Assembly (NCBI GenBank): GCA_965249005.1
Contig: CBDFLD010000022.1
Coordinates: 992,001 to 1,056,000 of the forward strand
Reading direction: 5' to 3'
DNA from: CBDFLD01 sp965249005
GTDB taxonomy: Bacteria > Acidobacteriota > UBA6911
DNA: 64,000 bases
Made by a program: the position numbers and the translations under genes
Part shown: positions 9,162 through 18,112 of the stretch, one piece after another
Layout: each line of letters begins with the position of its first letter
Numbering within the stretch: position 1 is the first letter of the stretch
Notes under the pieces: model-generated
The model's database searches: none
Seen by the model: only the letters and a program-made list of their open reading frames with translations
Told to the model about the DNA's origin: nothing

Positions 9162-10433
9162 TTACTTCTGCTTTCGTGGAGTACCTTGAAGGTTCGGTGC
9201 ATCGACTCCGGGAAAATCGTACTCGCCATACACCTCGAACAAAGTAATTGGAAGCATGGTGGACAGCGACTGAAGATTGAGGTTGCCCGTTGGAGCATCC
9301 CGAGTCAACGATACAAAGAATTGGTCATTCAACACATCAATCTGGAGCGAAGACCCTTCGAACATGACCGGGCTGCCGACGGGTCCCATTGGGAAATCAC
9401 CCCGGGCATCCAACTTGAATCCCTGTTTGGTGTTCTCCAACGTGTAGACTTTCGCCGCGGCTAGACCATCAAGGGGAAAGACCTGTGGCATCCGGCTGTT
9501 GTTTGTCATAAACATGAATTCCTTGCCCTCAGCCATCATGTTTTTGTAGACGACCATGTCGATAGGTTGTCCGTTGCCGATATCGCCAATCGTACGGCCG
9601 GTGACCGAGGCTCCGTCTTTTAACTCATCGATCGGGATGAGTACGACCGGGCTGCACGTATAGGAAGCAATTAGATAGTCCGTGCCGCCGAGATTTTTGG
9701 CAACCATCGAGCGGATCGGGGCCCGCGTCTCGTACTGATCGTGGGCGAGATGGAAAATCCGAACTTTTGTTGACGCATACTTGCCCTTGAATGGGTATTG
9801 GATACGACGAAGCGTAGAGGCGAACTCTTCGTTTGAAATGCCGGACACAAATATTTCGCCATTGAAATATTCGATGTCCATGATTGCCAGAATGTTCATC
9901 GGCCGCTTGGCTTTGATGACATCCTTGGCTGACGGTGGTCCCATCAATCCGCGAGCAGCGAATTGCTTGCTTCCGTCCGGAACATCGTGCAACGCTTGCC
10001 GAGTCGATTCGACTTCCGCCAGTCGTACGTTGTGAACCTTTCCGGCAGCGTCGACTTTCACAATGGCCGGTATCGAATCTTTTCCAACTCCCCGAGTTAC
10101 CGACAGATAAACTTCTCGCGTGTTGGGGTGCACCGCCATGTCATTGATGACGATCGCGGACTTCTTGACCCCAAGTGCGCTGGCGACCACTACGTCGATG
10201 CTTTCGACATCAACTGTTGCAGGTTTTTCGGGAGCCTCTCCATTGCCTACCTTGAATGCGTAGATTGCTCCTCCAACATTGTCGCCCACAAACAACACGC
10301 CGTCTGGGCCGAACTCCAATGCTCCTGCGGAACGAAAACCCTTCAGATCTTGTCCATGTGTTGTCGAGGCGACTCCACTGACCAGCAGCAGCAAGACAAG
10401 TGTATTGATAACTCGTGAATTGTTAGTTCTCAT
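9162..10433 (-). CDS. Secreted beta-propeller-like protein
   Basis: A 423-residue protein. The ATG at 10433 is preceded by CGGAGAAAGAACG, a good ribosome binding site. A signal peptide (VINTLVLLLLVSGVASTTHG) is followed by repeated blade-like segments such as ALEFGPDGVLFVGDNVGGAIYAF and NDMAVHPNTREVYLSVTRG, resembling NHL/SMP-30-type propellers. No catalytic residues can be assigned. It has a plausible promoter in the short gap behind the TetR gene, and that gap contains an operator-like palindrome (10452-10470) shared with the TetR promoter, so it is likely the target of that repressor. It probably works outside the cytoplasm together with the Ig-like protein downstream. Confidence 0.65.
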   Translation of the reverse strand: MRTNNSRVINTLVLLLLVSGVASTTHGQDLKGFRSAGALEFGPDGVLFVGDNVGGAIYAFKVGNGEAPEKPATVDVESIDVVVASALGVKKSAIVINDMAVHPNTREVYLSVTRGVGKDSIPAIVKVDAAGKVHNVRLAEVESTRQALHDVPDGSKQFAARGLMGPPSAKDVIKAKRPMNILAIMDIEYFNGEIFVSGISNEEFASTLRRIQYPFKGKYASTKVRIFHLAHDQYETRAPIRSMVAKNLGGTDYLIASYTCSPVVLIPIDELKDGASVTGRTIGDIGNGQPIDMVVYKNMMAEGKEFMFMTNNSRMPQVFPLDGLAAAKVYTLENTKQGFKLDARGDFPMGPVGSPVMFEGSSLQIDVLNDQFFVSLTRDAPTGNLNLQSLSTMLPITLFEVYGEYDFPGVDAPNLQGTPRKQK

Positions 10434-10451
10434 CGTTCTTTCTCCGAAGTT

Positions 10452-10470
10452 TGAGACCTGCAGGTCCATA
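10452..10470. promoter_or_regulatory. TetR operator, site 1
   Basis: A palindrome (GACCTGCAGGTC at 10455-10466) in the 52-bp gap between the TetR stop and the secreted-protein start. The extended site TTTG[AG]GACC..CA.GTCCATA matches the site in front of tetR at 11098-11118 in nearly every position, in the same orientation. Confidence 0.6.
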
Positions 10471-10485
10471 TATGCATAAAAAAAC

Positions 10486-11067
10486 TTACTCAAGTGTCGA
10501 CAAAATCACCTTCGCAACTCCCTTCAGTGATGATCGATTGGGGTTTACTTTCGCCATCAGTTGCAGCCCAGCTGTTGAGCTTGTAAAATACCTGGCGAGC
10601 GTCTTTGTATCTTTCTTTTCAGAAATCTGGCCATCCTGCTGAGCTCGATGAAGCCGTTTGATATACAGCTTTTCTGTGCTCGACATAGATTTCCTGACCA
10701 TTTGCTCTACCTCTTTGTCATGCGGACTGAGCTCAGCTGCTGTGTTGCAGAGCATACAACCGCAGCGCGCACCATTCTTTGTTGCCGACATTTCAATCAC
10801 AAAATCAAGGATGCTGCCGAACGCAACTCGAACGTCGTCGACCCCCAAGGCGGCCTCCATTTGTGTGTGTCCTGTGCTGATGTAATGCTGTAAACAGCGG
10901 AGGAAAAGTTCGCGTTTACTTCCAAACGTTTCGTAGAAGCTACTCTTGCTCAGCCCCATCACATCCAAAAGATTCTGTGGCGTCGTGGGCTGAAATCCTT
11001 TTTCCCAGAACACAAGCATCGCCTGTTCAACAGCTTCAGCTTCGTCAAATTCTCGTGGTCTAACCAT
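10486..11067 (-). CDS. TetR/AcrR-family transcriptional repressor
   Basis: A 193-residue one-component regulator. Residues of about 1-55 form the TetR helix-turn-helix (QNLLDVMGLSKSSFYETFGSKRELF). The C-terminal ligand/dimer domain includes a cysteine-rich segment, GARCGCMLCNTAAELSPHD, at the position where related regulators have GCLLxNxxxE. Three cysteines in five residues could allow response to electrophiles or metals, which is an inference. The ATG at 11067 follows GAGGCGAAA and is preferred over an ATG six codons upstream. A palindromic site in its promoter and the same site before the next gene suggest it represses itself and the secreted proteins downstream. Confidence 0.85.
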   Translation of the reverse strand: MVRPREFDEAEAVEQAMLVFWEKGFQPTTPQNLLDVMGLSKSSFYETFGSKRELFLRCLQHYISTGHTQMEAALGVDDVRVAFGSILDFVIEMSATKNGARCGCMLCNTAAELSPHDKEVEQMVRKSMSSTEKLYIKRLHRAQQDGQISEKKDTKTLARYFTSSTAGLQLMAKVNPNRSSLKGVAKVILSTLE

Positions 11068-11490
11068 TTTCGCCTCGTTATCCAACCTTTATATCGGTTT
11101 GGGACCCACAAGTCCATAACGAATTCAAAAAAATATCATGGTCGATTAATTCAACCGGAATCTGGCGAAACGTCTTGTTTCACTATTTCAAAATCCCATT
11201 CATGAAAAGGTCCAGATTCGAAGAACACCATTGTTTGTTCGTCGCAAGCACTCCCGGAAGCGAACCGTTCTGCACGCTCTGCAGAACATTCAGACTTTGC
11301 GCTTTGTGCTCCTGAATCGTGCTACCGTTCTCGTCCGCCCCAACGGCGCGATGAGGCTGCGTTTGATGAACAATGAAGAAACACGGCGAACCTACCAGCG
11401 TATCGCCACTGCGCTGGCGTAAACCGCCCGAGTTTTTGTCACATTAGGGTTAACTATGAGTTTTTCAGTAACTTACGATTGAAGGTGAAA
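11068..11490. promoter_or_regulatory. tetR promoter region with operator site 2; otherwise empty
   Basis: The palindrome-like GGACCCACAAGTCC lies at 11102-11115, extended to 11098-11118, and strongly resembles site 1. A TATAAA-like box lies between it and the tetR start on the minus strand. The rest of the gap up to the next gene has no supported coding sequence. Confidence 0.5.
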
Positions 11491-11814
11491 ATGGCGGGGA
11501 CCTGCACAATCTGTCGGCATGACAATCGAGACGAAATTGACCGTGATTTGATGGCCGGAAAGCCATACCGAGCCATTGCGGAACAGAACAGCACGTCTCC
11601 CGCTGTTTTAGGTAGGCACAAGAATGCTTGTGTACAAAGGACTTTGGCTGCGTCACGAGAATCGGATGAGATTGAACGTTCCTTGAACCTGAACGCAGAA
11701 GCACAGCACCTGTACGAAAAGGTCCTGGATGTGTTGCGCCAAGCTGAGGCTGAGGGCGACAGGGGCGACATGTTGAAAGCGGTACGTGAGGCCAGGGGCC
11801 TCCTTGAGACTAGG

Positions 11815-13666
11815 CCTTAGTCCAGCGTGATTTTTTGCATGAGGAGGAAGAAAAGCCCTGGAACGTGCGCCGTTACGGGATAAAATGCGTTTGATATATT
11901 TACAAGACATCCCGAAAGGAGCACATTCCAGGTGAATAAAAGAAACCACAGAATCCTCCTCCGAGACAAGCAAAATCTTACACGCCGGTTGGAAAGAAAT
12001 CAGTTTGAGGACCGGTCCGATCCTATGTTCAAGGACTCCAACACCTACTACGAGATCGCCGAGAGAACGCGCGCCATCGGATCTGGTGGTATCGGAGCCA
12101 TTCACAAGCTCGTGTGTAAGCTTGGATTGGACAAAGATATCAACAGAAACATCGTTTTGCTCAAGTACCACTTTCCTTACTGGGAATCCGATCATGTACT
12201 GAACATCGCATACAACGTCTTGTCGGGTGGAACCTGTCTCGAAGATATCGAGCGGTTGCGCCAGGATGAGACCTACATGAACGGACTGGGAGCCGAGAGG
12301 ATTCCGGATCCCACGACGGCTGGAGATTTCCTCCGTCGTTTCGATGAGGATTGGATCTTCGGACTTCAGGAAACCATCAATGAAACCCGAACCAAGGTGT
12401 GGAAGTTGCAGGATGCTTCCTTCCGGAAGGAGGCCATCATCGACGTGGACGGGACCGTCGCCGGAACCTTGGGGGAATGCAAGGAAGGAATGGACATTGC
12501 CTACAACGGGATCTGGGGTTACGCACCGTTGATCGTGACCTTGGCCAATACGAATGAGGTCCTCTATCTGATGAATCGGCCGGGCAACCGTCCCTCTTCC
12601 GACGGAGCGGCCGAGTGGATGGACCGGGCAATCGATCTGGTGTCGTCGGTGTTTACGAAGGTCTGGCTTCGGGGCGACACGGATTTCTCGCTGACGAGAA
12701 ACTTCGATCGCTGGGACGAGCGGGTTGGTTTTGTCTTTGGTTATGACGCCAAGCCGAACCTGGTCGGGATGGCCGATGCCCTGCCGGAGAGACAATGGAA
12801 ACCGCTCGAGCGGCCTCCTCGTTATGAGGTCAAGAGCGAAGAACGGCGCCGTCCGGAAAACGTCAAAGAACAAGTAATCAAGGAGAGAGAATTCAAGAAC
12901 ATCCGCCTGCAGAGCGAGCAGGTCGCCGAGTTTGACTATCGTCCCGGACACTGTAAGAAAACCTATCGCATGGTTGTGGTTCGGAAGAACCTCACGATCG
13001 AAAAGGGGGAGCACCGGCTGTTTGATGAGGTCCGGTACTTCTTCTACATCACCAACGATCGGGAGATGACGATGGGAGAAGTGGTCCTTTTTGCCAACGA
13101 TCGCTGCAACCAGGAAAACGTCATCGGTCAGCTCAAGAGTGGAGTGAACGCCTTGAGGATGCCTTCGGACAGTCTGGTATCGAACTGGGCCTACATGGTC
13201 ATCGCATCGCTGGCGTGGAATCTGAAGGCCTGGTATGGCCTGGTGACGCAGGCGCCGACAGTACGTCGTGATATCTTGAGGATGGAGTTCAAACGCTTCC
13301 TGGTGAACTTTGTGCAAATACCCTGTCAGATTGTAAGAACCGGTCGTCGCCTCGTTTACAGGATATTGGCCTATAGCAAGCATCTCGAAACCTTTTTGGC
13401 GACGTTCGACTATATCAGGCAACTCAGGTTTACTTGAAGGCGCCTCGCCGGCGGGTGAGCCCGTACCCCCGGCGGAGCAAGAGTGGCGGGCGAAAGGAAG
13501 GGCATAACAGAGACAAACAAGATCAAGTGATCCAGACAACCAATGGAAGGTTTGTCTCTTGTGTTTCTCTTTGCTTTCCCTGTTACGCACAAGGAGCTGA
13601 AATCCACGAGATATTCGGAAAAGGCAAACGATTTTCCGAGCGAGCTCATACCTCGCTTATTTTGGG
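11815..13666 (+). mobile_element. IS1380-type element, full copy 1
   Basis: The element is 1852 bp, from CCTTAGTCC to TATTTTGGG, flanked by the 6-bp direct repeat ACTAGG (11809-11814 and 13667-13672). It is identical in length to the copies at 37565-39416 and 41530-43381. Every insertion has CTAG at its core. The 3' untranslated part holds a GC-rich hairpin directly after the transposase stop (about 13445-13475), a 10-bp inverted repeat AGAGACAAAC/GTTTGTCTCT and the hairpin CGGAAAA/TTTTCCG (about 13619-13641). Confidence 0.92.
11932..13437 (+). CDS. IS1380-family DDE transposase (copy 1)
   Basis: A 501-residue transposase starting at GTG 11932, with AAAGGAGCACATTCCAG upstream as ribosome binding site. 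The DDE residues are Asp171 or 173 in IIDVDGTVAG, Asp249 in LRGDTDFSLTRNFD and Glu395 in CNQENVIGQLKSGV, followed by NWAYMVIASLAWNLKAW, a layout typical of IS1380/IS4-type transposases. The same protein is encoded by copies 3 and 4. It has a long open frame on the opposite strand over most of its length, which is a codon-usage shadow. Confidence 0.92.
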   Translation: MNKRNHRILLRDKQNLTRRLERNQFEDRSDPMFKDSNTYYEIAERTRAIGSGGIGAIHKLVCKLGLDKDINRNIVLLKYHFPYWESDHVLNIAYNVLSGGTCLEDIERLRQDETYMNGLGAERIPDPTTAGDFLRRFDEDWIFGLQETINETRTKVWKLQDASFRKEAIIDVDGTVAGTLGECKEGMDIAYNGIWGYAPLIVTLANTNEVLYLMNRPGNRPSSDGAAEWMDRAIDLVSSVFTKVWLRGDTDFSLTRNFDRWDERVGFVFGYDAKPNLVGMADALPERQWKPLERPPRYEVKSEERRRPENVKEQVIKEREFKNIRLQSEQVAEFDYRPGHCKKTYRMVVVRKNLTIEKGEHRLFDEVRYFFYITNDREMTMGEVVLFANDRCNQENVIGQLKSGVNALRMPSDSLVSNWAYMVIASLAWNLKAWYGLVTQAPTVRRDILRMEFKRFLVNFVQIPCQIVRTGRRLVYRILAYSKHLETFLATFDYIRQLRFT

Positions 13667-13829
13667 ACTAGGGGCAAGTTAACCGGGCAGTTCAAGCAGG
13701 AGCCGAAGGCGATTGCCTCTCAGCAAATCCACCTGCACAAACACTACGCGAACATGAGCATTGAACGGCTGCTCCAAGAGCAGGATAGGCTCAAGGGGCA
13801 AGATGAAACGCCGTCTCAGAACGACTAGA

Positions 13830-14682
13830 CCTTAGTCCAGCGTGATTTTTTGCATGAGGAGGAAGAAAAGCCCTGGAACGTGCGCCGTTACGGGATAAAA
13901 TGCGTTTGATATATTTACAAGACATCCCGAAAGGAGCACATTCCAGGTGAATAAAAGAAACCACAGAATCCTCCTCCGAGACAAGCAAAATCTTACACGC
14001 CGGTTGGAAAGAAATCAGTTTGAGGACCGGTCCGATCCTATGTTCAAGGACTCCAACACCTACTACGAGATCGCCGAGAGAACGCGCGCCATCGGATCTG
14101 GTGGTATCGGAGCCATTCACAAGCTCGTGTGTAAGCTTGGATTGGACAAAGATATCAACAGAAACATCGTTTTGCTCAAGTACCACTTTCCTTACTGGGA
14201 ATCCGATCATGTACTGAACATCGCATACAACGTCTTGTCGGGTGGAACCTGTCTCGAAGATATCGAGCGGTTGCGCCAGGATGAGACCTACATGAACGGA
14301 CTGGGAGCCGAGAGGATTCCGGATCCCACGACGGCTGGAGATTTCCTCCGTCGTTTCGATGAGGATTGGATCTTCGGACTTCAGGAAACCATCAATGAAA
14401 CCCGAACCAAGGTGTGGAAGTTGCAGGATGCTTCCTTCCGGAAGGAGGCCATCATCGACGTGGACGGGACCGTCGCCGGAACCTTGGGGGAATGCAAGGA
14501 AGGAATGGACATTGCCTACAACGGGATCTGGGGTTACGCACCGTTGATCGTGACCTTGGCCAATACGAATGAGGTCCTCTATCTGATGAATCGGCCGGGC
14601 AACCGTCCCTCTTCCGACGGAGCGGCCGAGTGGATGGACCGGGCAATCGATCTGGTGTCGTCGGTGTTTACGAAGGTCTGGC
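13830..14682 (+). mobile_element. IS1380-type element, copy 2, 3'-truncated
   Basis: The left end (CCTTAGTCC) is intact behind ACTAGA (13824-13829), and the sequence matches copy 1 up to GGTCTGGC at 14682, where it meets IS110-type sequence. The transposase (GTG at 13947) is cut after residue 245 (FTKVW), before the second catalytic Asp, so it is dead. The open frame continues into the neighbouring IS110 remnant as far as 14975, but that tail is spurious. Confidence 0.9.
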
Positions 14683-15072
14683 CCGGATTAGCATGGTCAG
14701 CAATTTCCTCGAGTCCAGTTTGTCAGACTTCGCCCGCCGGGCCCGTCGATTCACCTCGATACTTGCAGAGTCCACCACGAGACTCTCTACTCCCACCGAC
14801 ATCAAATACCGATGAATCCCGAATCCGTCCCGACCTGCTTCGTAGCACGAGACGACCCGAGTCTTCGCAGGCAATCCAAATCGTTTCTTTCCAGCCTCGA
14901 TTTCTTTCGCCAGTCCTCTCAGATTCCCCGATGCTACGTCCCGAAACCGAGGCTTTCTTCCCAAGCTCGTGCTAAAAGCCAGCTTCCATTCCTTCAACGA
15001 TAACTCCATCGACATGTAAAGAATCTGCTCAACTTCGGTATACTCTCCATTGCGGGTTGCTTTGGTTTTCAT
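14683..15072 (-). pseudogene. IS110-family transposase, N-terminal fragment
   Basis: About 130 residues from the ATG at 15072 (ribosome binding site AAAGGAGCATC). The segments VSCYEAGRDGFGIHRYLM and VVDSASIEVNRRARRAKSDK are characteristic of the N-terminal DEDD domain of IS110/IS1111 transposases. The protein is cut where it meets the truncated IS1380-type copy at 14682/14683, and the C-terminal transposase_20 domain is absent. One insertion or deletion event probably removed both the IS1380 3' end and the IS110 3' end together. Confidence 0.85.
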
Positions 15073-15182
15073 GATGCTCCTTTCTCCTTTCAAAGAGTTT
15101 TTTTAGGAGCTTACCAACGGCAACCCGCTCTTCACTACTTCTTTGCTACATGGAATCTGAAAGCTGAAAGCTGACGGCTGCT

Positions 15183-16487
15183 TCAGCCTAGCACTGAGAA
15201 GCTGCTTTCCTGGTTGATCTCGCGTTTTCGGGAGTAGAAGCCAAGATCCAGGCTCCGGTCCGTGTACTTGAGCCCGAACTGGAGCGGACTCTTGTCGTGG
15301 TCGTGACCCTTTTGGCATTGTTCGATCAGGTGGGCCATCAGGAGTCCCACAACCGGGGCGTTTTTGAACTGATTCCCACTGGTTCCCACTGCCATATAGA
15401 AACCATCCAGAGACGACTTGTCGTAGATCGGAATCCAATCGTCGGTGACGTCGTAAAGGCTGACCAGACCTTGCCGGTCGTTGGGAATACCGAGCGACGG
15501 TATCCGCTGCGCTAATCGAAGAGCTTGGACCCTCCATTGGTCGGAGAAACTCTCATCGTAGGTGTCCGGATTTACCCACTCGCGCTCGTCACATTCCGGA
15601 TCCTCACTGCCGACGAGGATATGATTCCCCTTCTCGGGTCTGCTATAACAGCCAACGTCACTGTCCGATATCACAAGCCCTCGCGTCTCGTAGTCGAATC
15701 CCTCCGGGGAAGGGATGTGCACGACCTCCTGCTTCAGCGCTCTTGTCGAAATATTCATATCCGCCGTGACGCCCGCCATTTCGTTCACAATGTAGGAATG
15801 TGGTCCGGCGACGTTGACCACGATGGATGCCTCAATTTGCTCTCCATCGTCTAGCTCCACACCCTGCACCCGATTGCCGGCTTGGAGAATCTTGGTCACA
15901 ACCGTGCTGAACCGGAACTCTCCACCGGCAGCTTCCGCCGAACGCTGGATATTGTGGGTCGCCAGTTGAGGGTCGCTGATGTATCCGGCCGTTGGAAAGA
16001 AGACGCCGCCTTTGAGTTTCTCTTCCGAAGGCGTGCCGAAGCCGGTATCGTCAGGTCGCCGGACAGGAGCGAATCGATGCAGGTCGTAGATGGGAAAGCG
16101 CTCCAGGATGCGAGACTCGTCCCACAACTCGTAGGGAATGCCCAACGATTCCATGTTTTCGATGATCTTTTCGAGATACCCGTTTTGTTCCGTCCGCATC
16201 GTAAGGCATCCGCAGTCGTAGAAGATCGACAGGCCCCTTTCGTCGTCGACGCCGATGTAGTCCTGCCAGTTCTTCCAGTAGAAGTAACCCTCATATGCCA
16301 GGGCGGATCCCTCGTAGGTAGAGTAGTGAGTTCGGATGATGGCACAGGAGTTCGCGGTGGGACCGTACCCGGCTGCCGGGAGCTTGTCCACGTTCAAGGT
16401 TCGAAAGTCCCTACGGGCCAACTCGGCTCCAATCGCGGCGCCAATGATGCCAGCCCCGATAATGATGGCGTCGTGCTGCTGGCTCAT
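15183..16487 (-). CDS. FAD-dependent oxidoreductase, DAO family (sarcosine/glycine oxidase-like)
   Basis: A 434-residue flavoprotein. The N-terminal Rossmann motif AIIIGAGIIGAAIGAELARR (residues 7-26) is followed by the DAO-fold segments VVNVAGPHSYIVNEMAGV and, near the C-terminus, GFYMAVGTSGNQFKNAPVVGLLMAHLI. The family oxidises the amino group of glycine, sarcosine or D-amino acids to an imine and passes electrons to O2 or a carrier; the substrate here cannot be read from sequence. There is no signal peptide, so it is cytoplasmic. It lies downstream of a DRE-TIM metallolyase and a second DAO enzyme on the same strand, suggesting one catabolic group. The ATG at 16487 has AGGA about 11 bases upstream. 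Confidence 0.85.
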   Translation of the reverse strand: MSQQHDAIIIGAGIIGAAIGAELARRDFRTLNVDKLPAAGYGPTANSCAIIRTHYSTYEGSALAYEGYFYWKNWQDYIGVDDERGLSIFYDCGCLTMRTEQNGYLEKIIENMESLGIPYELWDESRILERFPIYDLHRFAPVRRPDDTGFGTPSEEKLKGGVFFPTAGYISDPQLATHNIQRSAEAAGGEFRFSTVVTKILQAGNRVQGVELDDGEQIEASIVVNVAGPHSYIVNEMAGVTADMNISTRALKQEVVHIPSPEGFDYETRGLVISDSDVGCYSRPEKGNHILVGSEDPECDEREWVNPDTYDESFSDQWRVQALRLAQRIPSLGIPNDRQGLVSLYDVTDDWIPIYDKSSLDGFYMAVGTSGNQFKNAPVVGLLMAHLIEQCQKGHDHDKSPLQFGLKYTDRSLDLGFYSRKREINQESSFSVLG

Positions 16488-16628
16488 CGCGATATCCTGC
16501 GGTCTCCGACGGCACCGGTTTGTTTCACTCTCGTGTGCGCGCGGGTAAACAGCATGGGGCGTGCGGCCAGCTCTTGTGCCGGGTCCGTCAAAGCGAATCC
16601 TTTGAGCGGAAGCGTCCCGCTGGCGCGC

Positions 16629-17906
16629 TCATCGACTCGGGCCTTCTCTGGTCGCTCGCTTAATGACGTCGACTATTTCGCTGTCCTCGAGCGTGCGGTT
16701 CGAGCGCTTGGCACGCGTTAGAATAGCCTTGGCTACGTCTTCGCCGGCGTCGAAACGGTGTTCCTGGAGCCAGTGGCGAACATTGGACATGCCGCTCATC
16801 GGGCCGATCTCGATATGCTGGCGCCTTCCGAACATGCCGGCCGGCACGCCGGAATAGACCCGGTCGGCAAGCCATTCGTCTTTGTGGTCGATCGCCTTCA
16901 CGATGGCCGAGGCATGCACGCCCGTGGCAGTGCGGAAGGCATCTTCTCCTGCCAGCGGGTAGTTCTTGGGAATGGGCCAATAGCAGGCTCGGGAGACAAC
17001 GCGGCAATAGTTCACCAGCTGCGTCAAATCGTTGTCGATCAGTCCGAGGAGCTTCAGGTTCATCAGGACTTGATCGATGGCTGCGTTGCCAACCCTCTCT
17101 CCAATCCCCAGACACGTGCCGTGCACCCGGTCCGCGCCGGCTTCTATCGCGTAGATCGCATTTGTCACTCCCAGCCCGCGATCGTTGTGACCGTGCCAGT
17201 CAATCTTGATGTCCTCTCCCGTCCCGGCGATGAGAGACTTGGTCCAGTCCAGCAGATTGAAAATACCGTCCGGCGTGGAGTGTCCCACCGTGTCGCAGAT
17301 GACGAGCCGCTTCACGCCCAGGCTGATAGCGTGCCGAAACAGCTTGTCGAGATGATCCGGCCGGGAGCGAGTCGTGTCTTCGGTGACAAACGCAACGTTC
17401 ATGCCTTCCTGGACCGCGAACCGGATCGCATCCTCGCTGGTCTTGAGAATGTGATCGACGTCCCAGCTTTCTGCGTATTGCCGAATTGGGGATGAGCCGA
17501 TGAAAGTGTATACCTCGAGCGGCAATCCGATGTTCTGTGTCACTTCGACGATTGGACGAATGTCCTGCACGAGAGTGCGGCAGGCGCAATTGGCCTGGAT
17601 CGGCAGCTTTTCCTTCACGATTTCGTTCGCCAGTGCGCGGACGTCCTCCAATGCACGCGGTCCAGCACCGGGCAGCCCGATGTTGCTCGTCGTGATGCCC
17701 AGGCTGGCCTGGAGGTGCAGGATCTCTAGTTTGTCGTGCGTGGTTGGATCGGCCACGGACGGGGATTGCACTCCATCCCTTAGTGTCTCGTCGTCGAACT
17801 CGATTGTCTTTTTTGTGATCGGGCCTCGCCGCTTGATTTCGTTCCAGTCGTAAATCAGGTCGTTGTGGGTCTGGTTGGGCGGTGAACCCTTAGGCGAGTC
17901 GGCCAT
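16629..17906 (-). CDS. DRE-TIM metallolyase (HMGL / isopropylmalate-synthase-like)
   Basis: A 425-residue TIM-barrel protein of the pyruvate carboxyltransferase/HMG-CoA lyase family. Metal and substrate residues are visible: DETLRDG (39-45) with the catalytic Arg-Asp pair, CDTVGHSTP (204-212), the metal-binding HGH of DWHGHNDRG (His238, His240) and the HGTCLGIGERVGNA loop. Members catalyse Claisen-type condensation or cleavage (isopropylmalate, homocitrate, citramalate, HMG-CoA). The C-terminus carries a LeuA/NifV-like segment but is shorter than the LeuA regulatory domain, so feedback regulation is unlikely. It lies between two DAO-type oxidases on the same strand. The product is not assignable. 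There is no strong ribosome binding site at 17906. Confidence 0.8.
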   Translation of the reverse strand: MADSPKGSPPNQTHNDLIYDWNEIKRRGPITKKTIEFDDETLRDGVQSPSVADPTTHDKLEILHLQASLGITTSNIGLPGAGPRALEDVRALANEIVKEKLPIQANCACRTLVQDIRPIVEVTQNIGLPLEVYTFIGSSPIRQYAESWDVDHILKTSEDAIRFAVQEGMNVAFVTEDTTRSRPDHLDKLFRHAISLGVKRLVICDTVGHSTPDGIFNLLDWTKSLIAGTGEDIKIDWHGHNDRGLGVTNAIYAIEAGADRVHGTCLGIGERVGNAAIDQVLMNLKLLGLIDNDLTQLVNYCRVVSRACYWPIPKNYPLAGEDAFRTATGVHASAIVKAIDHKDEWLADRVYSGVPAGMFGRRQHIEIGPMSGMSNVRHWLQEHRFDAGEDVAKAILTRAKRSNRTLEDSEIVDVIKRATREGPSR

Positions 17907-17952
17907 TTCGAGCTAATTTATCGGACATGTTTTGGACGCGCAAGGTTAAAGC

Positions 17953-18005
17953 ACCCGGTCGTGTGACCGGGTTAGCTGTCAGCTATCAGCATTCAGCCAT
18001 CAGTG
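17953..18005. repeat. Hairpin plus heptad-repeat intergenic module
   Basis: A perfect hairpin, ACCCGGTC/GACCGGGT with loop GTGT (17953-17972), runs directly into 7-bp units TAGCTGT-CAGCTAT-CAGCATT-CAGCCAT-CAG (17973-18005). The same architecture recurs elsewhere in the window with different stem sequences. Confidence 0.7.
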
Positions 18006-18112
18006 TTGGTCTCGGAGGGAGTTGACCAAAGTAGGACGCCGGGCGACTCGCGCTTTGACCGACGATTGCGGTAGGTGGATAGCGATAATCGCTCAACTCT
18101 CAGGGCCGGGTG

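Larger units (their letters stand above)
11491..13828 (+). pseudogene. Zinc-finger/HTH small protein, interrupted by an IS1380-type element and abutted by a second copy
   Basis: Coding exons are 11491-11814 and 13673-13828. Removing the 1852-bp element and one ACTAGG target repeat restores a 159-residue frame ending ...SQND then TAG. The ATG at 11491 follows AAGGTGAAA. A likely zinc site is Cys5-x2-Cys8 with His43-x3-Cys47, enclosing a helix-turn-helix-like KPYRAIAEQNSTSPAVLGRH, and the rest is helical. This arrangement is seen in small phage or mobile-element DNA-binding proteins, some near terminases, but no phage genes are nearby and the role is unknown. The second IS copy is inserted exactly at its stop codon (ACTAGA, 13824-13829), so this one short gene was hit twice. 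Confidence 0.75.

Noticed and set aside
11653..13590. Open frames of about 590-645 codons antisense to each IS1380-type transposase (also at 37641-39485 and 41521-43305)
   Set aside because: They mirror the transposase codon pattern, have no ribosome binding site or known domain, and span the IS boundary; they are shadows.
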